Of a stretch of 52,372 nucleotides of DNA, positions 15,301-23,445 are shown piece after piece. Each line of letters begins with the position of its first letter. The first letter of the stretch is position 1. Made by a program: the position numbers and the translations under genes. The notes below the pieces were generated by a model that had not been told where the DNA came from, did no database searches, and was given only the letters and a program-made list of their open reading frames with translations. The DNA lies in the NCBI GenBank assembly GCA_004562765.1, contig SFRL01000025.1, positions 1 through 52,372 of the forward strand. Direction: 5' to 3'. This DNA is from a bacterium (GTDB lineage: Bacteria; Bacillota; Clostridia; Lachnospirales; Lachnospiraceae).

Positions 15301-15559
15301 GCTCCGGTTGAAAACAGGATTATAAACAGGCGTATGCGTCCATGCCTTGTGCGACCGCATTCTGCAGTCATTTATGCGGCGGGTACACGCGGAGATGATG
15401 TGGTGGTATTTGTTGACAGGCATCAGAGAAAAGCTGGTGTTGCTTTTACTCTGTGCCGCCTCGCGTGATTTACCCGATAAGCATAACAGACTGCAGGATG
15501 CGGATGTACAAAAGATGGACGCATATATACTATGTCTTATCCCTGTTTTCAATCGGAGC
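15301..15559. repeat. Long imperfect palindrome 2, related to palindrome 1
   Basis: Outer arms GCTCCGGTTGAAAACAGG (15301-15318) and CCTGTTTTCAATCGGAGC (15542-15559) differ at one position. Inner arms share CTGCAG, ATGCGG and ATGGACGCATA, and the apex is CAGAGAAAAGC (15424-15434) against GCTTTTACTCTG (15442-15453). The apical half is recognisably homologous to palindrome 1 (TTTATGCG..CGGGTAC.CGCGGAGAT on the left; CTCTGTGCCG and AAGCATAAC on the right), while the outer halves differ. The 58 bases between the two palindromes contain a T7 run but no gene. Confidence 0.8.
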
Positions 15560-15608
15560 GTGGCTTGAAACACAGAGACGTTGGTGGAAAAAACAACTTG
15601 TAAAGATA

Positions 15609-15627
15609 AGCATACAAGTTGTATGCT
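15609..15627. promoter_or_regulatory. 19-bp palindromic operator of the arabinose operon
   Basis: AGCATACAAGTTGTATGCT is perfectly symmetric about its central G. It lies 50 bases before the kinase start and overlaps a likely promoter (TTGTAA at 15598, TATGCT at 15622). The ACAA/TTGT half-sites suit a GntR/LacI repressor, most simply AraR. A second, wider repeat AACTTGT/ACAAGTT overlaps it. Confidence 0.7.
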
Positions 15628-15676
15628 ATGATGTATAGGGAACAATAAAATTTTTCATATAAGGGGGTAATTTTAC

Positions 15677-17275
15677 ATGAGCAATGCAGCACAGGTGATC
15701 GAAGCCGGAAAAGCGGTACTCGGTATTGAATTTGGTTCCACCAGAATCAAAGCCGTTCTTGTAGATGAGGCAGGAAAGCCCATCGCATCCGGAGCACACG
15801 ATTGGGAAAATCAGCTGGTAGACGGCATTTGGACCTATAGTCTGGATGCGATCTGGGGCGGTCTGCAGGATTGCTACCGTGATCTGACCGAGGACGTGAA
15901 AAAGCAGTACGGTGTGGAGATCAAATCTCTGGCAGCGATCGGATTTTCCGCAATGATGCACGGATATATGGCATTCGATGAGAATGACACTTTACTTGTA
16001 CCGTTCCGTACATGGAGAAACACCATTACCGGACAGGCATGCGAGGAACTGACACCTTACCTGAACTTCAATGTTCCGCAGCGCTGGAGCGTGGCACATC
16101 TGTATCAGGCGATCTTAAACGGCGAGGAGCACGTAAAGAAAATTAAATTCCAGACCACACTGGCAGGTTATATCCACTGGCAGATGACCGGTGAAAAGGT
16201 AGTCGGAATCGGCGAGGCAGCCGGAATGTTTCCCATCGATTCCAAGACACGTGATTACAACCAGACAATGGTAGACAAGTTTGACGCAAAGCTGGCAGAA
16301 AAAGGCATGCCTTACAAGCTGCGCGATATTTTCCCGAAGGTACTTGTGGCAGGAGAGAACGCCGGAACACTGACTGCTGAGGGAGCAAAGAAATTAGATC
16401 CTACCGGAACACTTCAGCCGGGCGCACCGATGTGTCCTCCCGAGGGTGATGCAGGAACCGGTATGGTAGCAACCAATTCCGTAGCTGTCCGCACCGGTAA
16501 CGTATCAGCAGGTACTTCCGTATTTGCGATGGTTGTATTGGAGGATGAGTTAAAGAAGCTTCACGAGGAGCTGGATATGGTGACCACACCTGCCGGAGAC
16601 GCAGTCGCAATGGTTCACTGCAACAACTGTACCTCTGACCTGAACGCATGGGTCAACATTTTCAAGGAATTCGCAGAGAGCTTCGGCATCGATGTGGATA
16701 TGAACAAGCTGTTCGGCACACTCTATAACAAGGCGTTGGAAGGCGACAAGGACTGCGGAGGACTGCTCGCATACAACTACTTCTCAGGTGAGCATATCAC
16801 CGGATTCACTGAAGGTCGTCCGATGTTCGTGCGTACACCGGATTCCAAATTCAACCTGGCGAACTTTATGCGTGTCAATCTGTACACCTCACTGGGCGCG
16901 TTGAAGTGCGGACTTGATATCCTCTTGAAGGAGGAGCAGGTGAAGATCGACTGCATCTATGGTCATGGCGGACTGTTCAAGACTAAGGGTGTCGGACAGA
17001 GCATTCTCGCTGCAGCTATGGATGCACCGGTAGCAGTTATGGAGACTGCAGGCGAAGGTGGCGCATGGGGTATCGCGCTGCTGGCAGAGTACATGGTGAG
17101 CAAGGATGCGGGCGAGACGCTGGATGCTTACTTAAATAACAAGATCTTTGCCGGTGAGACCGGAACGACCATGGAGCCCGATCCCGCGGACGTTGCAGGA
17201 TTTGACAAGTTTATCGAGCTGTACAAGGCAGGACTTCCCATCGAAGCAGCCGCAGTCAGCGCCATGAAATTATAA
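15677..17275 (+). CDS. FGGY-family carbohydrate kinase, probable L-ribulokinase (AraK type)
   Basis: A 532-residue sugar kinase with the two-lobed FGGY fold: phosphate loop GIEFGSTRIKAVLVD near residue 16, catalytic-region GFSAMMHGYMAF, and C-terminal YGHGGLFKTKGVGQ and GEGGAWGIALLAEY. It is usually annotated as xylulokinase, but its place at the head of an araA-araD operon that has no classical araB makes ribulose-to-ribulose-5-phosphate phosphorylation the likely reaction, as for the non-orthologous AraK described in Clostridium acetobutylicum. AAGGGGG stands nine bases before the ATG. Regulation is probably by AraR at 15609-15627. Confidence 0.8.
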   Translation: MSNAAQVIEAGKAVLGIEFGSTRIKAVLVDEAGKPIASGAHDWENQLVDGIWTYSLDAIWGGLQDCYRDLTEDVKKQYGVEIKSLAAIGFSAMMHGYMAFDENDTLLVPFRTWRNTITGQACEELTPYLNFNVPQRWSVAHLYQAILNGEEHVKKIKFQTTLAGYIHWQMTGEKVVGIGEAAGMFPIDSKTRDYNQTMVDKFDAKLAEKGMPYKLRDIFPKVLVAGENAGTLTAEGAKKLDPTGTLQPGAPMCPPEGDAGTGMVATNSVAVRTGNVSAGTSVFAMVVLEDELKKLHEELDMVTTPAGDAVAMVHCNNCTSDLNAWVNIFKEFAESFGIDVDMNKLFGTLYNKALEGDKDCGGLLAYNYFSGEHITGFTEGRPMFVRTPDSKFNLANFMRVNLYTSLGALKCGLDILLKEEQVKIDCIYGHGGLFKTKGVGQSILAAAMDAPVAVMETAGEGGAWGIALLAEYMVSKDAGETLDAYLNNKIFAGETGTTMEPDPADVAGFDKFIELYKAGLPIEAAAVSAMKL

Positions 17276-17312
17276 ATCATAAGAAAGAATATATATAGGA
17301 GGATAAAGAAAA

Positions 17313-18809
17313 ATGTTAAAGACAAAGAGCTACAAATTCTGGTTTTGCACCGGATCACAGGATCTGTACGGAGATGAGTGCCTGGCACATGTTGCAGAGC
17401 ATTCCAAGATCATCGTTGAGAAGCTGAACGCTTCCGGCATTCTGCCCTATGAGGTTGTATGGAAGCCCACTCTGATCACTAACGAGCTGATCCGCAAGAC
17501 TTTCAATGAGGCAAATATGGATGAGGAGTGCGCAGGCGTGATCACATGGATGCACACCTTCTCCCCTGCAAAGTCCTGGATCTTAGGTTTACAGGAGTAC
17601 CGCAAGCCGTTACTGCACTTACATACCCAGTTCAACGAGGAGATCCCTTATGATGAGATTGACATGGATTTCATGAACGAGAATCAGGCAGCTCATGGAG
17701 ATCGTGAGTACGCACATATCGTGACCCGCATGGGCATTGAGCGTAAGGTTATTGTCGGACACTGGTCAGATCCGATCGTCCAGGAGCGTATCGCAACATG
17801 GATGCGCACTGCAGTCGGCATCATCGAGAGCAGTCATATCCGTGTCATGAGAGTGGCAGACAACATGAGAAACGTAGCCGTTACCGAGGGTGACAAGGTA
17901 GAGGCACAGCTGAAATTCGGCTGGGAGATCGATGCATATCCGGTAAACGAGATCGCAGAGAGCGTGGCAGCAGTTTCCGCTTCTGACGTGAACGCACTGG
18001 TTGACGAGTATTACAGCAAATACGACATCTTATTAGAGGGACGTGATCCTGAGGAGTTCAAGAAGCATGTAGCTGTTCAGGCACAGATCGAGATCGGTTT
18101 CGAGCGCTTCTTAGAGGAGAAGAACTATCATGCGATCGTTACACATTTTGGCGATCTCGGCGCATTACAGCAGCTTCCGGGTCTTGCGATCCAGAGATTG
18201 ATGGAGAAGGGCTACGGCTTCGGCGCAGAGGGCGACTGGAAGGTAGCTGCCATGGTTCGTCTGATGAAGATCATGACCGAAGGCAAGAAGGATGCAAAGG
18301 GAACTTCCATGCTTGAGGATTACACATATAACCTCGTAAAGGGTAAAGAGGGAATCCTGCAGGCTCACATGCTGGAGATCTGCCCGTCCATCGCAGACGG
18401 TCCCATCAGCATCAAGTGCCAGCCGTTATCCATGGGTGACCGTGAAGATCCCGCAAGACTGGTATTTACTTCAAAGGCAGGCGCAGGTATCGCAACATCC
18501 CTGATCGACCTTGGCAACCGTTTCCGTCTGATCATTCAGGATGTAGACTGCAAGAAGGTGGAGAAGCCGATGCCGAAGCTTCCTGTAGCAACGAATTTCT
18601 GGACACCGCAGCCTGATTTCTATACCGGAACCGAGGCATGGTTACTGGCAGGCGGCGCTCATCATACCGCATTCACCTATGATCTGACCGCAGAGCAGAT
18701 GGGTGACTGGGCAAATGCAATGGGCATTGAGGCTGTTTACATTGACAAGAATACCAACATCCGTGACTTCAAGAAGGATCTGATGTTAGGAAGTGTTTAT
18801 TACAGATAA
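17313..18809 (+). CDS. araA: L-arabinose isomerase
   Basis: A 498-residue isomerase converting L-arabinose to L-ribulose in the cytoplasm. It shows the family features FWFCTGSQDLYG at the N-terminus, HTFSPAKSWILGL, the PLLHLHTQFNEEIP metal/active-site region and the C-terminal TEAWLLAGGAHHTAF. Length is normal. AGGAGG precedes the start, 37 bases after the kinase stop. The many GTA, GCA and ATC codons suggest high expression, as in the following genes. Confidence 0.95.
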   Translation: MLKTKSYKFWFCTGSQDLYGDECLAHVAEHSKIIVEKLNASGILPYEVVWKPTLITNELIRKTFNEANMDEECAGVITWMHTFSPAKSWILGLQEYRKPLLHLHTQFNEEIPYDEIDMDFMNENQAAHGDREYAHIVTRMGIERKVIVGHWSDPIVQERIATWMRTAVGIIESSHIRVMRVADNMRNVAVTEGDKVEAQLKFGWEIDAYPVNEIAESVAAVSASDVNALVDEYYSKYDILLEGRDPEEFKKHVAVQAQIEIGFERFLEEKNYHAIVTHFGDLGALQQLPGLAIQRLMEKGYGFGAEGDWKVAAMVRLMKIMTEGKKDAKGTSMLEDYTYNLVKGKEGILQAHMLEICPSIADGPISIKCQPLSMGDREDPARLVFTSKAGAGIATSLIDLGNRFRLIIQDVDCKKVEKPMPKLPVATNFWTPQPDFYTGTEAWLLAGGAHHTAFTYDLTAEQMGDWANAMGIEAVYIDKNTNIRDFKKDLMLGSVYYR

Positions 18810-18941
18810 AAGGCAGGCAAAGCCCCTGTGTCGGCGTCCGGGACCGGGCGCTGATAGCACAAAACTAAGATTTTTAGGGTAATCAGCACAAAAATGTCAT
18901 GTAGATTATCTGTGATAAATAGTGTAAAATGATTTCAAAGG

Positions 18942-18965
18942 CTGCTCTCCGGATCCGGAGAGCAG
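18942..18965 (+). promoter_or_regulatory. Perfect 24-bp palindrome before the transaldolase gene
   Basis: Twelve-base arms CTGCTCTCCGGA and TCCGGAGAGCAG meet at a central BamHI-like GGATCC, with no loop. In RNA it would form a very stable hairpin 30 bases before the start codon. No T run follows closely, so it may serve as an mRNA processing or stability boundary rather than a terminator. Confidence 0.7.
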
Positions 18966-18995
18966 TCAATAATAGATAAAAAGGAGAGCAAAGTA

Positions 18996-19649
18996 ATGAA
19001 ATTCTTTATTGACACCGCGAATGTAGATGATATTCGTAAAGCAAATGACATGGGAGTAATCTGTGGAGTTACCACCAACCCTTCCCTGATCGCAAAAGAG
19101 GGACGTGATTTTAATGAGGTGATCAAGGAGATCACAACGATCGTTGACGGACCGATCAGCGGTGAGGTAAAGGCTACTACCGTAGACGCAGAGGGTATGA
19201 TCGCAGAGGGACGTGAGATCGCAAAGATCCATCCCAACATGGTTGTTAAGATCCCCATGACAGTAGAAGGCTTAAAGGCTACAAAGGTTCTCTCTTCTGA
19301 GGGTATCAAGACAAACGTAACACTGATCTTTACCGCAAATCAGGCACTTCTGGCTGCAAGAGCAGGTGCTACTTATGTATCTCCTTTCCTTGGAAGATTG
19401 GATGATATCAGCCAGGCAGGTATCAATCTGATCGAGGATATCGTACAGATCTTCGATAACTATGGTCTGGATACCGAGATTATTGCAGCATCTGTCCGCA
19501 ATCCGATCCATGTAACTGACTGTGCACTGGCAGGCGCTCATATCGCAACTGTTCCTTATGGTGTTATCGAGCAGATGACCAAGCATCCTTTGACCGATCA
19601 GGGTATCGAGAAGTTCCAGAAGGACTACAAGGCTGTCTTCGGTGAGTAA
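18996..19649 (+). CDS. Transaldolase / fructose-6-phosphate aldolase family protein
   Basis: A 217-residue short-form transaldolase. Starts MKFFIDTANVDDIRKANDMG, with CGVTTNPSLIAKEG, the Schiff-base lysine in MVVKIPMT near residue 85 and YVSPFLGRLDDI. This subfamily either interconverts sedoheptulose-7-phosphate and fructose-6-phosphate or acts as an F6P aldolase; between araA and transketolase the pentose-phosphate role fits best. It follows a 24-bp palindrome and a possible weak promoter (TAAAAT at 18925). Confidence 0.9.
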   Translation: MKFFIDTANVDDIRKANDMGVICGVTTNPSLIAKEGRDFNEVIKEITTIVDGPISGEVKATTVDAEGMIAEGREIAKIHPNMVVKIPMTVEGLKATKVLSSEGIKTNVTLIFTANQALLAARAGATYVSPFLGRLDDISQAGINLIEDIVQIFDNYGLDTEIIAASVRNPIHVTDCALAGAHIATVPYGVIEQMTKHPLTDQGIEKFQKDYKAVFGE

Positions 19650-19686
19650 TCCGCTTTGCAAGATCATTCTATAAAGGAGAAAAATC

Positions 19687-20523
19687 ATGAACAAGCTTGA
19701 GCTTCAGAAAACTGCTGTTGAAGTTCGCAAAGGTATCGTTGAGGGTGTTCACGCTGCAAAGGCAGGACATCCCGGCGGATCTCTTTCCGCAGCAGATATT
19801 TTTACCTACCTCTATTTTGAGGAGATGAATATCGATCCGAAGAATCCTAAGAGCCCGGATCGTGACCGTTTTGTATTATCCAAGGGACATACAGCTCCCG
19901 GTTTATATTCTGCACTGGCACACCGCGGATATTTCCCGGTTGAGGATCTTCTGACACTGCGTCATACAGGATCTTACTTACAGGGACATCCCGATATGAA
20001 GCACATTCCCGGTGTGGACATGTCATCAGGATCTCTGGGACAGGGCTTATCCGCTGCTTGCGGTATGGCACTCGGTGCAAAGCAGGCAAAGAAGGATTAC
20101 CGTGTATACGCGCTGTGCGGTGACGGCGAGATTCAGGAAGGTCAGATCTGGGAGGCTGCTATGTTTGCAGGCTTCCGCAAGCTGGACAACCTGTGTGTGA
20201 TCGTTGACAACAACAATCTGCAGATCGACGGACCGATTGACGAGGTATGTTCTCCGTACCCGATCGACAAGAAGTTTGAGGCATTCAATTTCCATGTGAT
20301 CAACATCGACGGAAATGACTTTGATCAGATCAAGGCTGCTTTTGACGAGGCAAAGGCAACCAAGGGTATGCCGACCGCTATTATTGCCCATACCGTAAAG
20401 GGCAAGGGCGTCTCTTTCATGGAGAACAATGTGGGTTGGCATGGAAAAGCTCCGAATGATGAGGAGTTTGCTATCGCAATGGAGGATTTGAGAAAGGCAG
20501 GTGAAGCATTGTGTCAGAAGTAA
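19687..20523 (+). CDS. Transketolase, N-terminal subunit
   Basis: A 278-residue thiamine-diphosphate-binding half of a split transketolase: KAGHPGGSLSAADI, VLSKGHTAPGLYSAL, SGSLGQGLSAACGMALG and the GDGEIQEGQ...DNNNLQ cofactor motif. It pairs with the subunit encoded next, to which it is joined by a 13-base overlap, indicating coupled translation and 1:1 synthesis. It supplies the pentose-phosphate shuffling required after arabinose is converted to xylulose-5-phosphate. Confidence 0.92.
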   Translation: MNKLELQKTAVEVRKGIVEGVHAAKAGHPGGSLSAADIFTYLYFEEMNIDPKNPKSPDRDRFVLSKGHTAPGLYSALAHRGYFPVEDLLTLRHTGSYLQGHPDMKHIPGVDMSSGSLGQGLSAACGMALGAKQAKKDYRVYALCGDGEIQEGQIWEAAMFAGFRKLDNLCVIVDNNNLQIDGPIDEVCSPYPIDKKFEAFNFHVINIDGNDFDQIKAAFDEAKATKGMPTAIIAHTVKGKGVSFMENNVGWHGKAPNDEEFAIAMEDLRKAGEALCQK

Positions 20524-21452
20524 AGAAGATCGCAACAAGAGACAGCTACGGCAATGCTTTAGTCGAGCTTGGAAAAGAGCATGAGAATCTGCTCGTTTTA
20601 GATGCCGATCTGGCAGCAGCTACAAAGACCGGCGTATTCAAAAAAGAGTTTCCGGAGCGTCACATTGACTGTGGTATCGCAGAGGCAAATATGACCGGTA
20701 TCGCAGCCGGATTGTCTACCTGCGGATTCGTTCCCTTTGTGAGCACATTTGCTATGTTCGCAGCAGGACGTTCCTTTGAGCAGGTGCGCAATTCCATCGG
20801 ATATCCGCACTTAAATGTCAAGATCGGTGCAACTCACGCAGGTATTTCTGTCGGTGAGGATGGAGCTTCCCATCAGTGTAACGAGGACATCGCTTTGATG
20901 CGTTCCATCCCCGGTATGGTTGTATTGAACCCCAGCGATGACGTTGAGGCAAAGGCGGCAGTAAAGGCTGCTTATGAGCATGAGGGACCTGTTTATTTAC
21001 GTTTTGGACGTCTGGCGGTACCCGTGATCAATGACCGTCCCGACTACAAGTTTGAGATCGGAAAAGGCGTAGAGCTTCGAGATGGAAAGGATTGCACGAT
21101 CATCGCTACCGGTCTTTGCGTGAGCGAGGCGTTAGAGGCAGCAGAGAAGCTTGCTGCTGACGGTATTGACGCTCAGGTGATCAACATTCATACGATCAAG
21201 CCTTTGGATGAGGAGCTTGTGATCGCAGCAGCAAAGAAGACCGGACGCATTTTCACCGTTGAGGAGCATTCCATCATCGGAGGACTCGGCGCTGCAGTCA
21301 GCGAGTGCCTGAGCGAGAACTGCCCCACAAAGGTGACCCGCATCGGCATGAACGATGTATTTGGAGAGTCAGGTCCTGCAAAGGAACTGCTGCACAAGTA
21401 CAAACTGGATGCTGATGGCATCTATGAGCGCGTTTCTGCTGAGATGAAGTAA
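20511..21452 (+). CDS. Transketolase, C-terminal subunit
   Basis: A 313-residue second half of the split transketolase with the Pyr domain (DADLAAATKTGVFKKEFPER, DCGIAEANMTGIAAGLS) and the C-terminal domain (IATGLCVSEALEAAEKL, VEEHSIIGGLGAAVSE). It starts at a GTG inside the end of the preceding gene. Together the two make one enzyme acting on xylulose-5-phosphate and ribose-5-phosphate. Confidence 0.92.
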   Translation: MSEVKKIATRDSYGNALVELGKEHENLLVLDADLAAATKTGVFKKEFPERHIDCGIAEANMTGIAAGLSTCGFVPFVSTFAMFAAGRSFEQVRNSIGYPHLNVKIGATHAGISVGEDGASHQCNEDIALMRSIPGMVVLNPSDDVEAKAAVKAAYEHEGPVYLRFGRLAVPVINDRPDYKFEIGKGVELRDGKDCTIIATGLCVSEALEAAEKLAADGIDAQVINIHTIKPLDEELVIAAAKKTGRIFTVEEHSIIGGLGAAVSECLSENCPTKVTRIGMNDVFGESGPAKELLHKYKLDADGIYERVSAEMK

Positions 21453-21506
21453 AGAAAGTGAGTAGCTGTGCATGTGAAGGGCAGCACTTCAATGGTTTTT
21501 GATACG

Positions 21507-21547
21507 AATATCCTGGTATCCGGTGAATTCATCGGCACCAGGATATT
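21507..21547 (+). terminator. Hairpin between transketolase and araD
   Basis: AATATCCTGGT and ACCAGGATATT pair perfectly (11 bp) and the loop contains a further CCGGTGAATTCATCGG. Only a short ATTAAAAA follows, so it is at best a weak terminator and may instead act in mRNA processing inside the operon. Confidence 0.5.
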
Positions 21548-21575
21548 ATTAAAAATGCAGAAAGGATAAACATAT

Positions 21576-22268
21576 ATGTTAGAACAGTTAAAAAAAGAGG
21601 TCTATGAAGCAAATATGGAGCTCCCCCGCAGAGGCCTGATCACTTATACATGGGGCAATGTCAGCGGAAGAGATGCAGAGACCGGCTACTTCGTTATCAA
21701 GCCCAGTGGTGTGGACTATGATGCCCTGACACCTGATGACATGGTTGTCATGGATCTGGACGGAAACAAGATCGAGGGAAAATATAAGCCTTCTTCTGAT
21801 ACGGCCACACATATTGAACTGTATAAAAAATATCCCGAGATCGGTGGTATCGTACATACTCATTCACCGGAAGCGGTTGCATGGGCACAGGCAGGAAGAG
21901 ATATTCCGCTGTACGGAACGACCCACGCAGACTACTTTTTAGGACCGATCCCCTGTGCAAGAAATCTGACGACAGAGGAGATCAACGAGGCATACGAGAA
22001 AAATACAGGTGTTGTGATTATTGAGACCTTTGAGAACAGAGGTATTAATCCGGTTTATACACCGGCAGTACTTTGCCAGAATCACGGACCTTTTACATGG
22101 GGCAAAGATGCAGCAGAGGCAGTGCACAATGCAGTGGTACTGGAGGAAGTTGCAAAGATGGCACGCAACACGGAGCTGATCAACCCTCAGGTAAAGCCTG
22201 CTCCCGACAACATTAAGGACAAGCATTTTTACCGCAAGCACGGCGAAAATGCCTACTATGGTCAATAA
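21576..22268 (+). CDS. araD: L-ribulose-5-phosphate 4-epimerase
   Basis: A 230-residue class II aldolase-fold epimerase that makes D-xylulose-5-phosphate. Zinc ligands are in GGIVHTHSPEAVAWAQ and TTHADYFLG, with NHGPFTWG further on, and it ends ENAYYGQ as usual for AraD. The ribosome binding site is AGAAAGGA. Its stop codon lies in the loop of a perfect 11-bp hairpin, and the bases after that hairpin resemble a second copy of its last codons. Confidence 0.95.
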   Translation: MLEQLKKEVYEANMELPRRGLITYTWGNVSGRDAETGYFVIKPSGVDYDALTPDDMVVMDLDGNKIEGKYKPSSDTATHIELYKKYPEIGGIVHTHSPEAVAWAQAGRDIPLYGTTHADYFLGPIPCARNLTTEEINEAYEKNTGVVIIETFENRGINPVYTPAVLCQNHGPFTWGKDAAEAVHNAVVLEEVAKMARNTELINPQVKPAPDNIKDKHFYRKHGENAYYGQ

Positions 22269-22280
22269 ATTGACCATAGT
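22255..22280 (+). promoter_or_regulatory. Hairpin holding the araD stop codon
   Basis: ACTATGGTCAA and TTGACCATAGT pair perfectly over 11 bp with TAAA as the loop, so the araD stop codon is in the loop. No T run follows. It may limit readthrough to galM or protect the upstream mRNA. Confidence 0.6.
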
Positions 22281-22316
22281 CGAAAAGGCTACTACGGACA
22301 ATAAGGAGGCAGAGTG

Positions 22317-23357
22317 ATGACAACGAATTTTGGCAAGACAAAGGAAGGCGCGGATGTCACCATGTACACGCTGAAGAATTCCGCGGGAATGGAAGTGGAC
22401 ATCATCAGCCTTGGTGCAACGCTGCGTGCGATCCGTGTCCCGGATAAGGACGGCAACGTGCGCGATGTGCTGCTGGGCTATGATACACCGGCAGAATATC
22501 AGGATGTGCGCGGCTATCTCGGTGCGGTGATCGGTCGAAACGGCAACCGTATCGCAAATGCGCAGTTGACCATCGACGGCGTGACCTATCAGTTGGAAGT
22601 AAATGATAATGAAAACAATCTGCACAGCGGTTCCGATGGTTTCCACACTGTGATCTGGAAGGAAGCGGAGGCGGATGACAAACATGTGGTGCTGACCTAT
22701 CACAGCCACGATGGCGAGCAGGGTTTCCCTGGAAACATGGATGTTTCCGTGACCTATACCCTCACAGATGCAGGAGAGGTTGTGTTGGATTATAAGGCAA
22801 CCACCGACAAGACAACCGTGGCAAACTTTACAAACCACGCTTATTTCAATCTGGACGGACATGAGAGCGGCAGCGCAGAGTCACAGAAACTGGAGATTCT
22901 GGCATCCTACTATACACCGGTTGTAGACGGAAAAGCTATTCCGACCGGTGAGATCGCATCTGTTTCAGGAACACCCATGGATTTCCGCCAGATGACAGAG
23001 ATCGGTGCACGGATCAATGATGATTTTGACCAGATCCAATTTACGGGTGGTTACGATCATAACTATGTGCTGGACAAGGCAGACGGAAGTCTTCAGCTTG
23101 CAGCGAGAGCACATTCTGACGTTTCCGGTATCCAGATGGATGTGTACACAACCTGCGTGGGCGTACAGTTCTATGCAGGCAATTATGTGGGCGGACAGAC
23201 CGGAAAAGGCGGTGTCGCATACGAGAAGCGCCAGGGCTTCTGCTTAGAGACACAGTATTTCCCCAATTCTGTGAATGAGAAGAACTTTAAGCAGCCGTTC
23301 CTCGCACCGGGCGAGACCTATGAGTCCACCACGAAGTATTGTTTTTCTGTAATGTAA
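22317..23357 (+). CDS. galM: Aldose 1-epimerase (mutarotase)
   Basis: A 346-residue GalM-family enzyme that interconverts sugar anomers. Visible motifs are GAVIGRNGNRIANA, NNLHSGSDGFH, VANFTNHAYFNL (catalytic His), FTGGYDHNYVLD and the C-terminal LETQYFPNSVNEKNF with the catalytic Glu. ATG 22317 is preferred to the adjacent GTG because AAGGAGG is seven bases before it. In this operon it would supply the arabinose anomer used by AraA. Confidence 0.92.
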   Translation: MTTNFGKTKEGADVTMYTLKNSAGMEVDIISLGATLRAIRVPDKDGNVRDVLLGYDTPAEYQDVRGYLGAVIGRNGNRIANAQLTIDGVTYQLEVNDNENNLHSGSDGFHTVIWKEAEADDKHVVLTYHSHDGEQGFPGNMDVSVTYTLTDAGEVVLDYKATTDKTTVANFTNHAYFNLDGHESGSAESQKLEILASYYTPVVDGKAIPTGEIASVSGTPMDFRQMTEIGARINDDFDQIQFTGGYDHNYVLDKADGSLQLAARAHSDVSGIQMDVYTTCVGVQFYAGNYVGGQTGKGGVAYEKRQGFCLETQYFPNSVNEKNFKQPFLAPGETYESTTKYCFSVM

Positions 23358-23398
23358 TGCTTCAGAATCGTTAAAAGTAAAGAGATTTAACAGCTTCG

Positions 23399-23440
23399 AA
23401 AAATACATCTTGTACAAACCTGTGTACAAGGTGTATTTTT
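23399..23440 (+). terminator. Hairpin after galM, overlapping the next ribosome binding site
   Basis: An 18-bp stem (AAAAATACATCTTGTACA with TGTACAAGGTGTATTTTT, one G-T pair) and six-base loop end in T5. It is a strong intrinsic terminator for the arabinose operon. Its right arm contains AAGGTG, the only Shine-Dalgarno-like sequence before the kinase start at 23446. Confidence 0.8.
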
Positions 23441-23445
23441 ATTAT

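Noticed and set aside
15280..15961. Minus-strand frames over the long palindromes and the kinase start
   Set aside because: They cross the palindromes or the operator and have no ribosome binding site; plus-strand features explain the region.
19687..21452. Broken transketolase gene
   Set aside because: Two-subunit transketolases are normal in many Firmicutes; the 13-base overlap and intact motifs indicate a natural split.
22314..22316. GTG as the galM start
   Set aside because: The adjacent ATG at 22317 has the better spacing from AAGGAGG.
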